NCBI RefSeq assembly: GCF_014174255.1
Contig: NZ_JABEQJ010000019.1
Coordinates: 26,905-90,904, forward strand
Origin: Gluconacetobacter sacchari
GTDB lineage: Bacteria > Pseudomonadota > Alphaproteobacteria > Acetobacterales > Acetobacteraceae
Length of the DNA: 64,000 nt
Reading direction: 5' to 3'
In this document: piece after piece, positions 1 through 9,188 of the stretch
How the letters are laid out: each line of letters begins with the position of its first letter
Numbering within the stretch: position 1 is the stretch's first letter
Made by a program: the position numbers and the translations under genes
Notes under the pieces: generated by a model
Database searches by the model: none
What the model was told of the DNA's origin: nothing
The model's input: only the letters and a program-made list of their open reading frames with translations

Positions 1-5
1 TTTCC

Positions 6-401
6 ATGAAGCTTGCATCTGCTACCCTCATGCTTTCCGCAGCCCGCGTGGAGGCGGAACGTCTGGGCGTCATCGTGTGCGTGTCGGTCGTGGACGCGGC
101 CGGCTACCCCGTTGCCTTCCTGCGCATGGATGGGCTTGCGCTGGGTTGCATCGACGTCTGCATCAAGAAGGCCAGGACTGCTGCCCTGTTTCATATGGAC
201 AGCGCGGATTTCGCCCGGGTCGCCTGCCCCGGCGGCGGGGCCTATTCCCTGGAACTGACCAATGGCGGGCTGACCAGCTTTGGCGGCGGGCTGGCTGTGC
301 GGGACAGGAATGGGGTCGTGGTCGGCGGGATCGGCGTTTCCGGCGCCAGTACCGAAGACGATATCGCGATCGGCCTCGTCGGCCTGGCTGCTCTTTCGTA
401 A
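6..401 (+). CDS. HbpS/GlcG family heme-degrading-domain protein
   Basis: This 131-residue protein belongs to the GlcG/HbpS family, small cytosolic or exported proteins that bind haem or cobalamin-like cofactors and often sit beside glycolate or oxidoreductase genes. The family pattern is visible as an N-terminal AARVEAERLG helix, a VVDAAGYPVAFLRMDG strand-loop and a glycine-rich C-terminal half ending in GGIGVSG. The length matches the family (about 130-150 residues), so the ATG at position 6 is likely the true start, although its ribosome-binding site lies outside the window. Seven bases separate it from the downstream MFS gene, which suggests co-transcription. No signal peptide is evident. 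The ligand is unknown. Confidence 0.8.
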   Translation: MKLASATLMLSAARVEAERLGVIVCVSVVDAAGYPVAFLRMDGLALGCIDVCIKKARTAALFHMDSADFARVACPGGGAYSLELTNGGLTSFGGGLAVRDRNGVVVGGIGVSGASTEDDIAIGLVGLAALS

Positions 402-428
402 AATACCGTGGAGTCCTGGACCGAGCCG

Positions 429-1649
429 ATGACGACAGAGATGATTCCGGACGGGCACGGCATTGCCCGGGTTCCGCCGCCGCACGGCGCGGCGCTGGCC
501 TTCCTGACGCTGACATTCGGTACATTCGTCGTCGGTACCGGCGAATTCGCGATCATGGGGATGTTGCCCGCGTTCGCGTCGTCACTGCATGTTTCGGAGG
601 CCCGGGCCGGTTATGCCATCACGGCCTATGCGCTGGGGGTGGTGGTCGGTGCGCCGTTCTTCACCATTCTGGGGGCGCGGCTTTCGCGCCGCGAGCTTCT
701 GCTGGCGCTGTTCGCCTTTTTCTGCTTCGGGAATGTCCTGGGTATCCTGATGCCGACGCCGGGCCTGGTCGATGGGGCCCGCTTTATCGCCGGCCTGCCG
801 CATGGCGCGTTGTTCGGGATTTCGGCGCTCGTCGGGGCGTCGATGGTCGATCGGTCGCGGCGGGGGTGGGCGGTCGGCCGGGTGCTGTCGGGCATTGCGA
901 TCGCCACCTTGATCGGGGCGCCGTTTTCGACCTTCGCCGCCGATCATCTCGGCTGGCGGGCCGCCTATGCCGTGATCGCGGCGGGTGGCGTCGTGACCCT
1001 GCTGGGCGTGTGGCGCTATATTCCGGCGGACCGGCCCGATCGTGCCGTGACGCCGCTGGGCGAATTGCAGGGGCTGGCCAATGCGCAGGTGCTGCTGACC
1101 CTGCTGACGGCGGCCATCGGTTTCGGCGGCATGTTCACGCTTTATACGTTCCTGACCAGCATCCTGGACAATGTGACCCATGTTCCGGAATGGATGGTCA
1201 TGGTCTATATGGTGGTCTGGGGCGCGGGGATGCTGGCGGGCGCCAATGTCGGGGCCTGGATTGTCGATCGCACCCTGAATGCGGCGGTGTTCTTCGCGCT
1301 CGGCGGCAGCATGGCCACCATGCTGGTGCTGCCGTACGTGCTGCATAGCCGCATCGGGCTGATGGTCGATGTCTTTCTCGTGCCGACCTTCTTCAACGCG
1401 CTGGGGCCGGCGTTGCAGACGCGGCTGATGGATTATGCCGGCACCGCGCAGACGCTGGCCGCGTCGCTCAATCATTCCGCCTTCAATATCGCGAATGCGC
1501 TGGGCGCCGTGCTGGGCAGCGTTTTGCTGGCGCATCAGTTCGGCTATGGCGCGCTCGGCATGGGGGGAGCGCTGCTGTCGACCGGTGGCGTGCTGGTCTA
1601 TCTCGTGGCGCTGCTGGCGTTGGGGCGGCGCGGCGCCCGGTCCGCCTGA
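429..1649 (+). CDS. MFS transporter (AraJ/YdhP-like drug or sugar efflux type)
   Basis: This is a 12-helix major facilitator protein of about 406 residues. Hydrophobic segments start at the FLTLTFGTFVVGTGEFAIMGM stretch, and FVVGTGEFAIMG is typical of the AraJ/YdeA/YdhP efflux branch (drug:H+ antiporter-1 type). I chose ATG 429; a GTG at 408 would add MESWTEP. Neither start has a strong Shine-Dalgarno. It follows the HbpS-like gene closely and is convergent with a LysR gene 22 bases downstream. Members of the family export arabinose, purine nucleosides or drugs, and the substrate cannot be read from the sequence. Confidence 0.85.
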   Translation: MTTEMIPDGHGIARVPPPHGAALAFLTLTFGTFVVGTGEFAIMGMLPAFASSLHVSEARAGYAITAYALGVVVGAPFFTILGARLSRRELLLALFAFFCFGNVLGILMPTPGLVDGARFIAGLPHGALFGISALVGASMVDRSRRGWAVGRVLSGIAIATLIGAPFSTFAADHLGWRAAYAVIAAGGVVTLLGVWRYIPADRPDRAVTPLGELQGLANAQVLLTLLTAAIGFGGMFTLYTFLTSILDNVTHVPEWMVMVYMVVWGAGMLAGANVGAWIVDRTLNAAVFFALGGSMATMLVLPYVLHSRIGLMVDVFLVPTFFNALGPALQTRLMDYAGTAQTLAASLNHSAFNIANALGAVLGSVLLAHQFGYGALGMGGALLSTGGVLVYLVALLALGRRGARSA

Positions 1650-1671
1650 GAGAGTGGTTGCGGCCGGGCTT

Positions 1672-2580
1672 TCAAAGGGCCGCCCGGGGAGGGAGGGCGC
1701 TCGGCAACGTGCGTTCGAGCAGGGCCGCCAGCGTCCGGATCCGCGGCGGGATCGGTCGCGTCGCCGGGTAGAGCAGACTGAGATCGAAGCCGGGCAGCCC
1801 GCAGTCCGGCAGGATGCGCCTGAGACGTCCGGACGCCAGATCCATGGCGCAGACGGGCTCCTGCAAGACGCCGATCGCCCCGCCTCCGCGCAGGACGGCG
1901 TGCAACGGTCGCCAGTTGCTCATGGTCATGACGATGTCGATCGGCGCCGGCGTCGGTCGCCCGTCGGCCGCTTGCAGGGGAAGACGGCCGGTATTGAACA
2001 GGCCGGACACCCGTGCGAAGGGATGGCGGATCAGGTCGTCCGGCGTCATCGGCGTGCCATGGCGTTCAAGATACGCGGGTGACGCGACCAGGACGCGGGA
2101 AACATGGCCCAGCCTGCGCGCCACGAAGTGACCTTCTCCGGGGTCGCCGAGCCGGAGCGAGATATCCACCCCCTCGGTCGTGGGATCGACGATCCGGTCG
2201 TTGAGGATCAGGTCTATCTTGAGTTCGGGATGGCGATCGCGGAGATCGAGGAGGATGGGCGGCAACACGACCTCTCCCACTCCGTGGGGTGCCGCGATCC
2301 TCACGGTGCCGCGCAACGGCGTGTCGTCCCGCGCGCCGGCCAGGGCATCGTCGGCGGCTTCGACGGCGCGTTTGCATCGTTCGTAAAACACGGCGCCGAC
2401 ATCCGAGACGGAAATCGTTCGCGTATTCCGTCGCAGCAGGCGCGTGCCCAGATGGGTTTCCAGACGCTCGATCCGTTCGCTGACGGCTGGCTGCCCTATG
2501 CCGAGATCGCGAGCCGCCGCGGACATGCTGCCGCGCTCGACCACCCGCATGTAGACCCGCATTGCCGCCAGATAATCCAT
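1672..2580 (-). CDS. LysR family transcriptional regulator
   Basis: This is a 302-residue LysR-type regulator. Residues 1-60 hold the winged helix-turn-helix (SMSAAARDLGIGQPAVSERI), followed by a periplasmic-binding-protein-like effector domain (about residues 90-295). The length is typical. The gene is divergent from the AttM-like lactonase at 2723, and a perfect 17-bp palindrome containing T-N11-A lies 11 bases upstream of its start. It therefore probably controls itself and the lactonase, the usual LysR arrangement. The effector cannot be deduced. Confidence 0.92.
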   Translation of the reverse strand: MDYLAAMRVYMRVVERGSMSAAARDLGIGQPAVSERIERLETHLGTRLLRRNTRTISVSDVGAVFYERCKRAVEAADDALAGARDDTPLRGTVRIAAPHGVGEVVLPPILLDLRDRHPELKIDLILNDRIVDPTTEGVDISLRLGDPGEGHFVARRLGHVSRVLVASPAYLERHGTPMTPDDLIRHPFARVSGLFNTGRLPLQAADGRPTPAPIDIVMTMSNWRPLHAVLRGGGAIGVLQEPVCAMDLASGRLRRILPDCGLPGFDLSLLYPATRPIPPRIRTLAALLERTLPSALPPRAAL

Positions 2581-2590
2581 GACCGGTATA

Positions 2591-2607
2591 TATCGGGTTT
2601 GCCGATA
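2591..2607. promoter_or_regulatory. Probable LysR operator between lysR-type gene and attM-like gene
   Basis: The sequence reads TATCGG-GTTTG-CCGATA, a perfect inverted repeat with 6-base arms and a 5-base spacer. T2593 and A2605 are separated by 11 bases, the classic LysR T-N11-A box. It lies just upstream of the LysR start (2580) and 116 bases upstream of the lactonase start (2723). Assignment to this LysR protein is inference from position. Confidence 0.55.
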
Positions 2608-2722
2608 AATGAAAACGGATCCGACGGTCTACCGATCGGGTCGGGCGTTTCGCACAATAGGCCCCGAGGCTTCGCCCGAGGGAAGGGCGGAGACCGATTT
2701 CAATCATTCGGATCGCTGGCCC

Positions 2723-3514
2723 ATGAGCACCATCAGGCTTTACATGCTTCAGTCCGGCACCCAGCATTGCAAGGTGCATGACATCAAGATGAACCAGGGC
2801 GACGGAGCTGATTGCGAAATACCAGTCCCCTGGTTCCTGCTCCTTCACCCCCGGGGGAACGTCGTCATAGACGGCGGCCTGGCGGCGGAGGGGCTGGGCG
2901 ATCCGCGCGGCTACTGGGGGGCTTCGGTGGAGTCCTACCGGCCCGTGATGACGGAAAGCCAGGCATGTGTCGCACAGTTGGCGGCGCTCGGCCTGATGCC
3001 CGAGGATGTCCGCTTCGTCGTGCTTTCCCATCTTCATTCCGACCATACCGGCGCGATCGGGCGCTTCCCATGCGCGCGGCACGTCGTCCAGCGGCGTGAA
3101 CACGAATATGCGTTCGCGCCCGACTGGTTCGCCGCCGGGGCTTATGCGCGGAAGGATTTCGACCGCCCCGGATTATGCTGGCAATTCCTGGAGGGCGATG
3201 CGACCGATCATTATGACCTGTTCGGCGACGGCGTTCTTCGGATCGTCTTTACGCCGGGTCACACGCCGGGCCATCAATCCATTCTCGTGAGCTTGCCCAA
3301 CAGTCGCCCCATCCTGCTGGCGGCGGACGCGGTCTATACGATGGATCATTGGCATGAGAGGGCGCTGCCCGGATTTCTGGCCTCGGCCGTGGATACCGTG
3401 CGCTCGGTGCGCAAATTGCATGCGCTCGTCGAGCGGGTGGGGGCAATGCTCGTGCCGGGTCATGACCCGGTGATGTGGTCGCGGTTCAGACTTGCGCCGG
3501 ATTTTTATGATTGA
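2723..3514 (+). CDS. attM: N-acyl homoserine lactonase family protein (AttM/BlcC-like metallo-hydrolase)
   Basis: This 263-residue metallo-beta-lactamase-fold lactonase has the dinuclear zinc motif HLHSDH at residues 103-108. Later metal ligands are His180 (PGHTPGH), Asp202 (AADA) and His247 (PGHD). The N-terminus (IRLYMLQSGT, KMNQGDGAD) and the DHWHERALPGFLAS block closely resemble Agrobacterium AttM/BlcC, which opens the lactone ring of acyl-homoserine lactones and gamma-butyrolactone. I placed the start at ATG 2723 because homologues begin there; an upstream extension from 2609 looks non-coding. The adjacent LysR gene probably controls it. The 3' end overlaps the convergent MFS gene by 29 bases. 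The physiological lactone is unknown. Confidence 0.85.
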   Translation: MSTIRLYMLQSGTQHCKVHDIKMNQGDGADCEIPVPWFLLLHPRGNVVIDGGLAAEGLGDPRGYWGASVESYRPVMTESQACVAQLAALGLMPEDVRFVVLSHLHSDHTGAIGRFPCARHVVQRREHEYAFAPDWFAAGAYARKDFDRPGLCWQFLEGDATDHYDLFGDGVLRIVFTPGHTPGHQSILVSLPNSRPILLAADAVYTMDHWHERALPGFLASAVDTVRSVRKLHALVERVGAMLVPGHDPVMWSRFRLAPDFYD

Positions 3515-4730
3515 GACGAGGGACGGTCATGCTTCTGCGGAGCCGTGCGGCGGCGGCCAGGGCGGCGGCCAGCAGCAGCAGGCAGAAGAGGGCGACCCCG
3601 TTCCATCCCAGGTCCGCCCACCACCAGCCGCCGATCGAGCCGGCGATGCTGGAGCCGAGATAATAGGCCAGCAGGTAGAGCGACGTCGCGTGGCCCCGGT
3701 CGACGCGGGCCAGGTGGCCCACCCAGCCGCTGGCCACCGCGTGGGCGGTGAAGAAGCCGATGGTCAGCAGCACGATGCCGAGGACGATGCACGGCATCGC
3801 GCGCGGCAGGGTCAGCGCGATGCCCGCCGCCATGATCAGGATGCCGGCTGACAGGACGCGCCCGCGCCCCATGCGGTCGGACAGCGCGCCCGCGGCCGAC
3901 GAGGCCGCGATGCCGAACACATAGACCGAAAAGAGCATGCCGAGGCCGGTCTGGTCCATCATGTAGGGCGGGGCCATCAGCCGGTAGCCGGCATAGTTGA
4001 AGAGGGTGACGAACGCGCCCATCACCGTGAAGCCGATGGCATAGAGCGCCGGCAATGCCGGGCCCCGCAGATGGCGCGCCCAGGACAGGAGATGGTGGCG
4101 CGCGCTCAGTCCCGGCCGGCGGGTGAAATGGCGCGACGGCGGCAGCAGGGCCAGGAAGCCGAGGGCGGCGAGCAGGCCGGCGGCGCCGATGATGGTCATG
4201 GCGGCGCGCCAGGAGAGCATGTCGGTGAGGATGCCCGTGCCGACCCGGCCGATCATGCCGCCGAACGCGGTGCCGGCGACATAGAGGCCCATGGCCAGGC
4301 CCAGTTCGCCGGGGTGGATCTCCTCGGCCAGGTAGGTCATCGCCACGGCGGGGACGCCGCCCAGCACGAAGCCCTCGGCCATGCGGGCCGCCAGCAGGGC
4401 CGGCCAGACCGGCGCCCAGGCGGCGGCGATATTCAGCAGGGCCGAAAGGACCATGGACAGGGCCATGATGTCGCGCCGGCCGAGACGCTCGGACAGGGCG
4501 GCGGCGATCAGGATGGCGACGGCGAGGGCGCTGGTGGCGAGGGAGAGCGACAGCGAACTGCCGGCCGCGCCGATGCCGAACCGGCTGGAGAAGACCGGCA
4601 GCAGCGGCTGCACGCAATAGAGCAGCGAGAAGGCCGCGAAGCCCGCGAGGAACAGCGCCAGCCCGGCGCGGCGGTAGGCCGGGCTGCCACGGGTGATGAA
4701 CGGGACGGCATCCGCCGGTGCGGGGGGCAT
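3486..4730 (-). CDS. MFS transporter (YnfM-like)
   Basis: This is a 12-helix major facilitator protein of about 414 residues from ATG 4730. An upstream ATG at 4796 would overlap the adenine deaminase gene and add 22 polar residues, so I prefer the internal start. The FLLYCVQPLLPVF-type first helix and the ERLGRRDIMALS loop after TM2 fit the YnfM/inner-membrane arabinose-polyol efflux branch. It lies 37 bases downstream of adenine deaminase on the same strand, so the two may be co-transcribed and the substrate may relate to purines; that link is inference. Confidence 0.85.
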   Translation of the reverse strand: MPPAPADAVPFITRGSPAYRRAGLALFLAGFAAFSLLYCVQPLLPVFSSRFGIGAAGSSLSLSLATSALAVAILIAAALSERLGRRDIMALSMVLSALLNIAAAWAPVWPALLAARMAEGFVLGGVPAVAMTYLAEEIHPGELGLAMGLYVAGTAFGGMIGRVGTGILTDMLSWRAAMTIIGAAGLLAALGFLALLPPSRHFTRRPGLSARHHLLSWARHLRGPALPALYAIGFTVMGAFVTLFNYAGYRLMAPPYMMDQTGLGMLFSVYVFGIAASSAAGALSDRMGRGRVLSAGILIMAAGIALTLPRAMPCIVLGIVLLTIGFFTAHAVASGWVGHLARVDRGHATSLYLLAYYLGSSIAGSIGGWWWADLGWNGVALFCLLLLAAALAAAARLRRSMTVPRLNHKNPAQV

Positions 4731-4767
4731 GAGGGTGTCCGGTCGCGGGTCGGTCAGCCGATCACGG

Positions 4768-6492
4768 TCATCCGATGACGGCCATCCGGCCGACATCGAC
4801 CAGCCCGTGATCGGTGATCTTCAGGTGCGGGACCACCGGCAGGGGGAGGAAGGCCAGTTGCAGGAACGGTTCCTCCAGCGTCACGCCCATGTCCCGCGTT
4901 GCGGCGCGCAGGATTTCCAGTTGCGCGCGTACGGTCTCGAAGGGTGCGTCGCTCATCAGGCCGGCGATCGGCAGGCGCAGTTCGGCGCGCACGGTGCCCT
5001 GCGCGACGACCACGAAGCCGCCGCCGATTTCGGCGAGCCGGTTGACCGCGACGGCCATGTCCGAATCATCGGTGCCGACGACGCAGATATTGTGCGCGTC
5101 GTGCCCGACCGACGAGGCCAGGGCCCCGCCGCGCAGCCCGAAGCCGCGTACGAAGCCCCGGCCGATATTGCCGTTCAGCCCGTGCCGCGCGACGACGGCG
5201 ACCTTGGCGAGGTCGCGGTCGGCGTCGGCCAGGACGCGGCCGTCGGCCTCGGCCAGGTCCTCGGTCAGGAAGGTGGTGATGATCTGGCCGGGGACGATGC
5301 CCATGACCGGGCGGCGGGCGCCGCTGCCGGGAATCGCGAAATCCGTCGCCGTGACCGGGCGGTTGAGGATGACGCTGTCGCGGCCGGGGGCGGGGATCGG
5401 CTTTCGCGCCGCCAGCGCCGGCCCGATGGGGCGGCCGCCGGCCAGCACGTCGGACACCGCGCAGCCTTCCAGATCGTCGAGGAAGACGATATCGGCGCGC
5501 TTGCCCGGCGCCAGCATGCCGCGATCGGTCAGGCCGAAGGCGCGCGCCGCCGTGAGGCTGGCGGCGCGGTAGGCGGCCAGCGGCGGCACGCCGCGCGCGA
5601 TGGCGCTGCGGATCAGGAAGTCGATATGGCCCTCATGCGCGATTTCCAGCGGGTTGCGGTCGTCGGTGCAGAAGGCGAGGAAGGGCGAGGTTTCGACCGT
5701 CAGCAGCGGGGCGAGGGCCGCCAGGTCCTTGCAGACCGAGCCTTCGCGGATCAGGACGGTCATGCCCTTGCGGATCTTTTCCAGCGCCTCGTCGGCGCGG
5801 GTGGCCTCGTGATCGGTGGAGATGCCGCCCGAGAGGTAGCCGTTCAGGGCCTTGCCGCGCATCAGCGGCGCGTGGCCGTCGATGTGCCGGCCGGCGAAGG
5901 CGGCCAGCTTGTCCATGCAGCCCGGGTCGCCGGACAGCACGCCCGGCATGTTCATGAATTCCGCCAGGCCGATGACCTTGGGGTGGTTCATCAGGGGGGC
6001 CAGGTCGTCGGCCATCAGCACCGCGCCCGAGGTTTCGACCGGCGAGGACGGCACGCAACTGGACAGGTTGACCCGCAGGTCCATCACCATGCGGCTGGCG
6101 GCGTCGAGGAAATAGCGCAGGGCGGGGACGCCCAGAACGTTCGCCATCTCATGCGGGTCGCAGATCGCGGTGGTGACGCCGTGCGGCAGCACGCAGCGTT
6201 CGAATTCGAACGGGGTGACCAGCGAGGATTCGACATGCAGGTGGGTGTCGATGAAGCCGGGGACGACGATGCGGCCGCGCCCGTCGATGGCCTCGGAGCC
6301 GTCGTAGCGGTCCAGCGTGCCGACGATGGTGTCGCCGCAGAGGGCGATGTCGGTTTCGATCAGCGCGCCGGTGACCAGATCGAACAGTCGGACGTCGCGG
6401 ATGACGAGATCGGCGGGTTCCGCGCCGGTGCCCTGGCGAATGCGGCGGGCGATCAGATCGGGAGGGATGTGTGCCATGTCGTTCTTAAACAT
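4768..6492 (-). CDS. ade: Adenine deaminase
   Basis: This is a 574-residue amidohydrolase that converts adenine to hypoxanthine and ammonia in purine salvage. Adenine-deaminase signatures are clear: the HLHVESS metal motif after PGFIDT, the [10 protein letters not shown] block, [16 protein letters not shown], and [11 protein letters not shown]. The length equals that of Bacillus Ade (about 577). ATG 6477 (MAHIPPDL) is an alternative start that removes five residues. It is flanked on the same strand by two MFS transporters, a context compatible with import or export of a purine or its product. Family assignment is firm. Confidence 0.95.
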   Translation of the reverse strand: MFKNDMAHIPPDLIARRIRQGTGAEPADLVIRDVRLFDLVTGALIETDIALCGDTIVGTLDRYDGSEAIDGRGRIVVPGFIDTHLHVESSLVTPFEFERCVLPHGVTTAICDPHEMANVLGVPALRYFLDAASRMVMDLRVNLSSCVPSSPVETSGAVLMADDLAPLMNHPKVIGLAEFMNMPGVLSGDPGCMDKLAAFAGRHIDGHAPLMRGKALNGYLSGGISTDHEATRADEALEKIRKGMTVLIREGSVCKDLAALAPLLTVETSPFLAFCTDDRNPLEIAHEGHIDFLIRSAIARGVPPLAAYRAASLTAARAFGLTDRGMLAPGKRADIVFLDDLEGCAVSDVLAGGRPIGPALAARKPIPAPGRDSVILNRPVTATDFAIPGSGARRPVMGIVPGQIITTFLTEDLAEADGRVLADADRDLAKVAVVARHGLNGNIGRGFVRGFGLRGGALASSVGHDAHNICVVGTDDSDMAVAVNRLAEIGGGFVVVAQGTVRAELRLPIAGLMSDAPFETVRAQLEILRAATRDMGVTLEEPFLQLAFLPLPVVPHLKITDHGLVDVGRMAVIG

Positions 6493-6511
6493 GGCCGGGC
6501 GCGACCGTCCA

Positions 6512-7822
6512 TCAAATCCGTGTCCTTTGCCGGGCGGCGGGCAGGGCGGTGACGTCGGGCATCGCCCACAGCGCGGCGCCGCCGGCCAGGGCGGTGCCGA
6601 TCACATACAGCGCGGGCGCGCGCGGGTCGTGCCCCACCAGGGCCGAGACGCAGGCCGGGGTCAGGCCGCCGAAGACCGCGTAGGACAGGTTGTACGAGAA
6701 GGACAGGCCGGAGAAGCGGATCGCGGGCGGGAAGGCCCGCACCATCGCGATCGGCACCAGGCTGACATAGCCCGCGCCGACCCCCGCCAGGGCCGCCAGG
6801 GCCAGGAACCAGGACGGATGGGCGGGGGCGACCGCGTACAGGCCCCACGCGCCCGCGATCAGCAGCGCGACGACCGGCGGGATGACGCCACGCAGGCCCC
6901 AGCGGTCGGTCGCCGCCCCGATGGCCACCGCGGCGAGGGTGATGGCGAGCGTGGCGACCAGGCTGGCGCGCATGGTGTCGGCGGCGGAAAAACCGTGCAG
7001 GCTTTGCAGCAGGGCCGGCATCATCAGCAGCAGCACCACGATCGCGGCGGTCAGCGTCCAGGTGCCGATGACCGACAGCACGATCGCGCGGCGGCCGGCG
7101 CGCAGCACGGCCAGCAGCGGGGCCTGGCGCGCCAGCGCGTCGTGGGCCTGCATTTCGGCGAAGACCGGGGTTTCGTGCAGCCAGCGGCGCAGGCGCATGG
7201 CGACCAGCCCGAACACGCCGCCCAGCAGGAACGGCAGCCGCCATCCCCAGTCGGCGATCGCGGCGGGGGACAGGGCCGCGTTGAGCCCCAGTGCGACCAG
7301 CGAGCCGATGAGCATGCCGGCCGTGAGCCCGCCGGTCAGCAGGCCGCAGGCCAGGCCGGTATGGCGCGCGCTGGCATGTTCCGCGACGAAGACCCAGCCG
7401 CCCGGGGCCTCGCCGCCGATGGCCGCCCCCTGGGCCATGCGCAGCAGCAGCAGAGCCAGCGGCGCGCCCACCCCCAGCGTGCCGAAGCCGGGCAGCAGGC
7501 CCATCAGCAGCGTCGGTGCCGCCATCAGCAGCACGCTGAAGGCGAACATCTTCTTGCGGCCGTGGAGATCGCCGAAATGCGCCATGATGATGCCGCCCAG
7601 CGGCCGGGCCAGGTAGCCGGCGCCGAACAGGCCGAAGGTTTCGGTCTGGCGCAGCCAGTCGGGCTGGCTGGCGGGGAAGAAATGCTGGGCGATGATCTTC
7701 GCGAAATAGGCGAAAATGACGAAATCATAAAATTCCAGCGCGCCGCCCAGCGCGGCGAGGCAGAGCGTGCGCAGGTCCTTCCATGTCAGGCTGGCGTGGG
7801 GCGGGGGAGGGGATGCGGGCAT
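6512..7822 (-). CDS. MFS transporter, metabolite:H+ symporter type
   Basis: This is a 436-residue membrane protein of the MHS branch of the major facilitator superfamily (KgtP/ShiA/ProP-like). The first helix carries [19 protein letters not shown], and the loop GHLHGRKK-like sequence [10 protein letters not shown] follows TM2, both typical of this branch. I took ATG 7822 (MPASPPPP); an upstream in-frame extension to 7993 has no family similarity. Twenty bases separate its end from the start of adenine deaminase, so the two probably share a transcript. MHS members carry organic acids, betaines or aromatic acids; the substrate here is unknown. Confidence 0.88.
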   Translation of the reverse strand: MPASPPPPHASLTWKDLRTLCLAALGGALEFYDFVIFAYFAKIIAQHFFPASQPDWLRQTETFGLFGAGYLARPLGGIIMAHFGDLHGRKKMFAFSVLLMAAPTLLMGLLPGFGTLGVGAPLALLLLRMAQGAAIGGEAPGGWVFVAEHASARHTGLACGLLTGGLTAGMLIGSLVALGLNAALSPAAIADWGWRLPFLLGGVFGLVAMRLRRWLHETPVFAEMQAHDALARQAPLLAVLRAGRRAIVLSVIGTWTLTAAIVVLLLMMPALLQSLHGFSAADTMRASLVATLAITLAAVAIGAATDRWGLRGVIPPVVALLIAGAWGLYAVAPAHPSWFLALAALAGVGAGYVSLVPIAMVRAFPPAIRFSGLSFSYNLSYAVFGGLTPACVSALVGHDPRAPALYVIGTALAGGAALWAMPDVTALPAARQRTRI

Positions 7823-8022
7823 GATGGGGGCTTGGTTCGCTGGAGGTGATCGATCCGGGTGACACGGCCCGCGTTCCATATGTCTTGTCAAGGGACGGCC
7901 CGGCGCACGATTCGCAAAGAATGTCTTGCGTTTTGGCCCTATAGAATTCGAAACTGGGGAACGGCTTCCAGCAGGCGGCCGGTGCGAGCGCATAAAAAAA
8001 ACAAGAACGCGAGTATTCCATA

Positions 8023-8355
8023 ATGGTCGATACAGGCCTGACCCGTTCCGAGGAACGGTTCATCCGCTGGTCCTTCGGGACGTATTCGGGCAGTAATCCC
8101 TCGTTGTCGGATGGCATTATCCTGCCGACATGGAAAAGCGGGCCGCAGATCGGCGAGCCGCGCATTCCGGCTTCGATCCGCGACCTCGTCGCGCGCGGCC
8201 TGCTGCGGGTTTCGACCGAGGAGGGGCCGCCGCGAGCCTATTTCACCGCCGCCGGCATCGGCGCGGTGCGGCGCATGTTCATCAAGCCCCGGTTCGATAC
8301 GCAGCGTTATGTCCATCTCTGGCGGGAGGTCGCGCATCGGGCGGGATGCGAATAG
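8023..8355 (+). CDS. Hypothetical protein, possible winged-helix fold
   Basis: This 110-residue soluble protein matches no family I recognise. The middle (PRIPASIRDLVARGLLRVSTEEGPPRAYFTAAGIGAVRRM) looks like a helix followed by a beta-hairpin wing, as in small winged-helix proteins such as MarR- or PadR-type domains. The codon pattern, with G/C at third positions, resembles that of neighbouring genes, which supports real coding. It starts at an ATG after an A-rich tract (around 7996-8003) with no clear Shine-Dalgarno. It stands alone between an MFS gene and a Nudix gene. Confidence 0.6.
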   Translation: MVDTGLTRSEERFIRWSFGTYSGSNPSLSDGIILPTWKSGPQIGEPRIPASIRDLVARGLLRVSTEEGPPRAYFTAAGIGAVRRMFIKPRFDTQRYVHLWREVAHRAGCE

Positions 8356-8465
8356 GGCGGCTGCCTCCCCGACATGCCCACTGGATTTATCCACGGAAAT
8401 GAGGACAATCCTTCGGACAGGCCGGGGTCATATCGCGACCCGTTCCGGGGAGGGCAGCAGAGTCC

Positions 8466-9188
8466 ATGGAGGCGGTCGACCGCGTTCCCATCACCTTCGC
8501 CGCGAGCGTGCCCGAGGTGCTGCGGGCCGACGTGCTCGCGGCCCCGCATGTCCGCCGCTGGCTGGAGCAGGCGGCCGGGCGTTTCGACCTGCGCGGCGTG
8601 GCGGTGCGGGATGTGGTGTTTTTCGGCCGGCGGGTGGGTTTCGTCCTGGTCGAGGCCGATGCCTGGCATGAGGGGCGGAAGGTGCCGGGGGCCGCGCTGC
8701 TGCGCGGGGATGCGGTGTCGGTCCTGGTGGTGCTGCACTGCCCCGGCCATGCCGAGCGGACCATCCTGACCTGCGAGCCGCGCCTGCCGGTCGCCTGTCC
8801 CGACCTGCTGGCGTTGCCGGCGGGCATGGTCGATGGCGGCGAACTGGTCAGCACCGCCCTGCGCGAGCTGGGGGAGGAAGTCGGCACCGACCTGGTGGTG
8901 CCGGCGGACCGGCTGGTGGCGCTTGCGACCGTCTGGCCCTCGCCGGGCGGGTGCGACGAGGCGGTCACGCTGTATTCCGTGGACCTGGAGATCGGCGAGG
9001 CGGCGGTGCGGGCGCTGGACGGCCGGCGCGCCGGGAACGCCGAAGAGCATGAATCGATCCGGCTGCGCGTGGTGGCGCTGGACGACCTGCCGCGGATCGG
9101 CCGGACCGATGCGAAGACGCTGCTGTCCTATCATCTTTATCGGGCGCGGGCGGGCGGCGCGGAGACGGGTGTGGCGACAGGGTGCTGA
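8466..9188 (+). CDS. Nudix hydrolase
   Basis: This 240-residue protein contains a Nudix domain in its C-terminal half. The Nudix box runs from Gly120 to Gly140 and contains RELGEEVG, giving the magnesium-binding glutamates E134, E137 and E138. The first glutamate, E126, is separated from R133-E134 by six residues instead of the canonical seven. The general layout (N-terminal beta domain, then box) resembles ADP-ribose pyrophosphatase or GDP-mannose pyrophosphatase types, but the substrate is not readable. The stop codon overlaps the GTG start of the PAP2 gene, so the two are probably translationally coupled. Confidence 0.85.
   Translation: MEAVDRVPITFAASVPEVLRADVLAAPHVRRWLEQAAGRFDLRGVAVRDVVFFGRRVGFVLVEADAWHEGRKVPGAALLRGDAVSVLVVLHCPGHAERTILTCEPRLPVACPDLLALPAGMVDGGELVSTALRELGEEVGTDLVVPADRLVALATVWPSPGGCDEAVTLYSVDLEIGEAAVRALDGRRAGNAEEHESIRLRVVALDDLPRIGRTDAKTLLSYHLYRARAGGAETGVATGC

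Noticed and set aside
1660..1687. GC hairpin between the first MFS gene and the LysR gene as a terminator
   Set aside because: The arms lie partly inside the LysR coding end, several alternative pairings exist, and no T-run follows, so I could not support a specific terminator.
2723..3514. Metallo-beta-lactamase-fold protein read as an antibiotic-resistance enzyme
   Set aside because: Residue blocks match AttM/BlcC lactonases, not class B beta-lactamases, and it has no export signal.
4693..6552. Plus-strand frame of about 600 codons opposite adenine deaminase
   Set aside because: It mirrors the third-position GC pattern of the real gene and has no recognisable domain.
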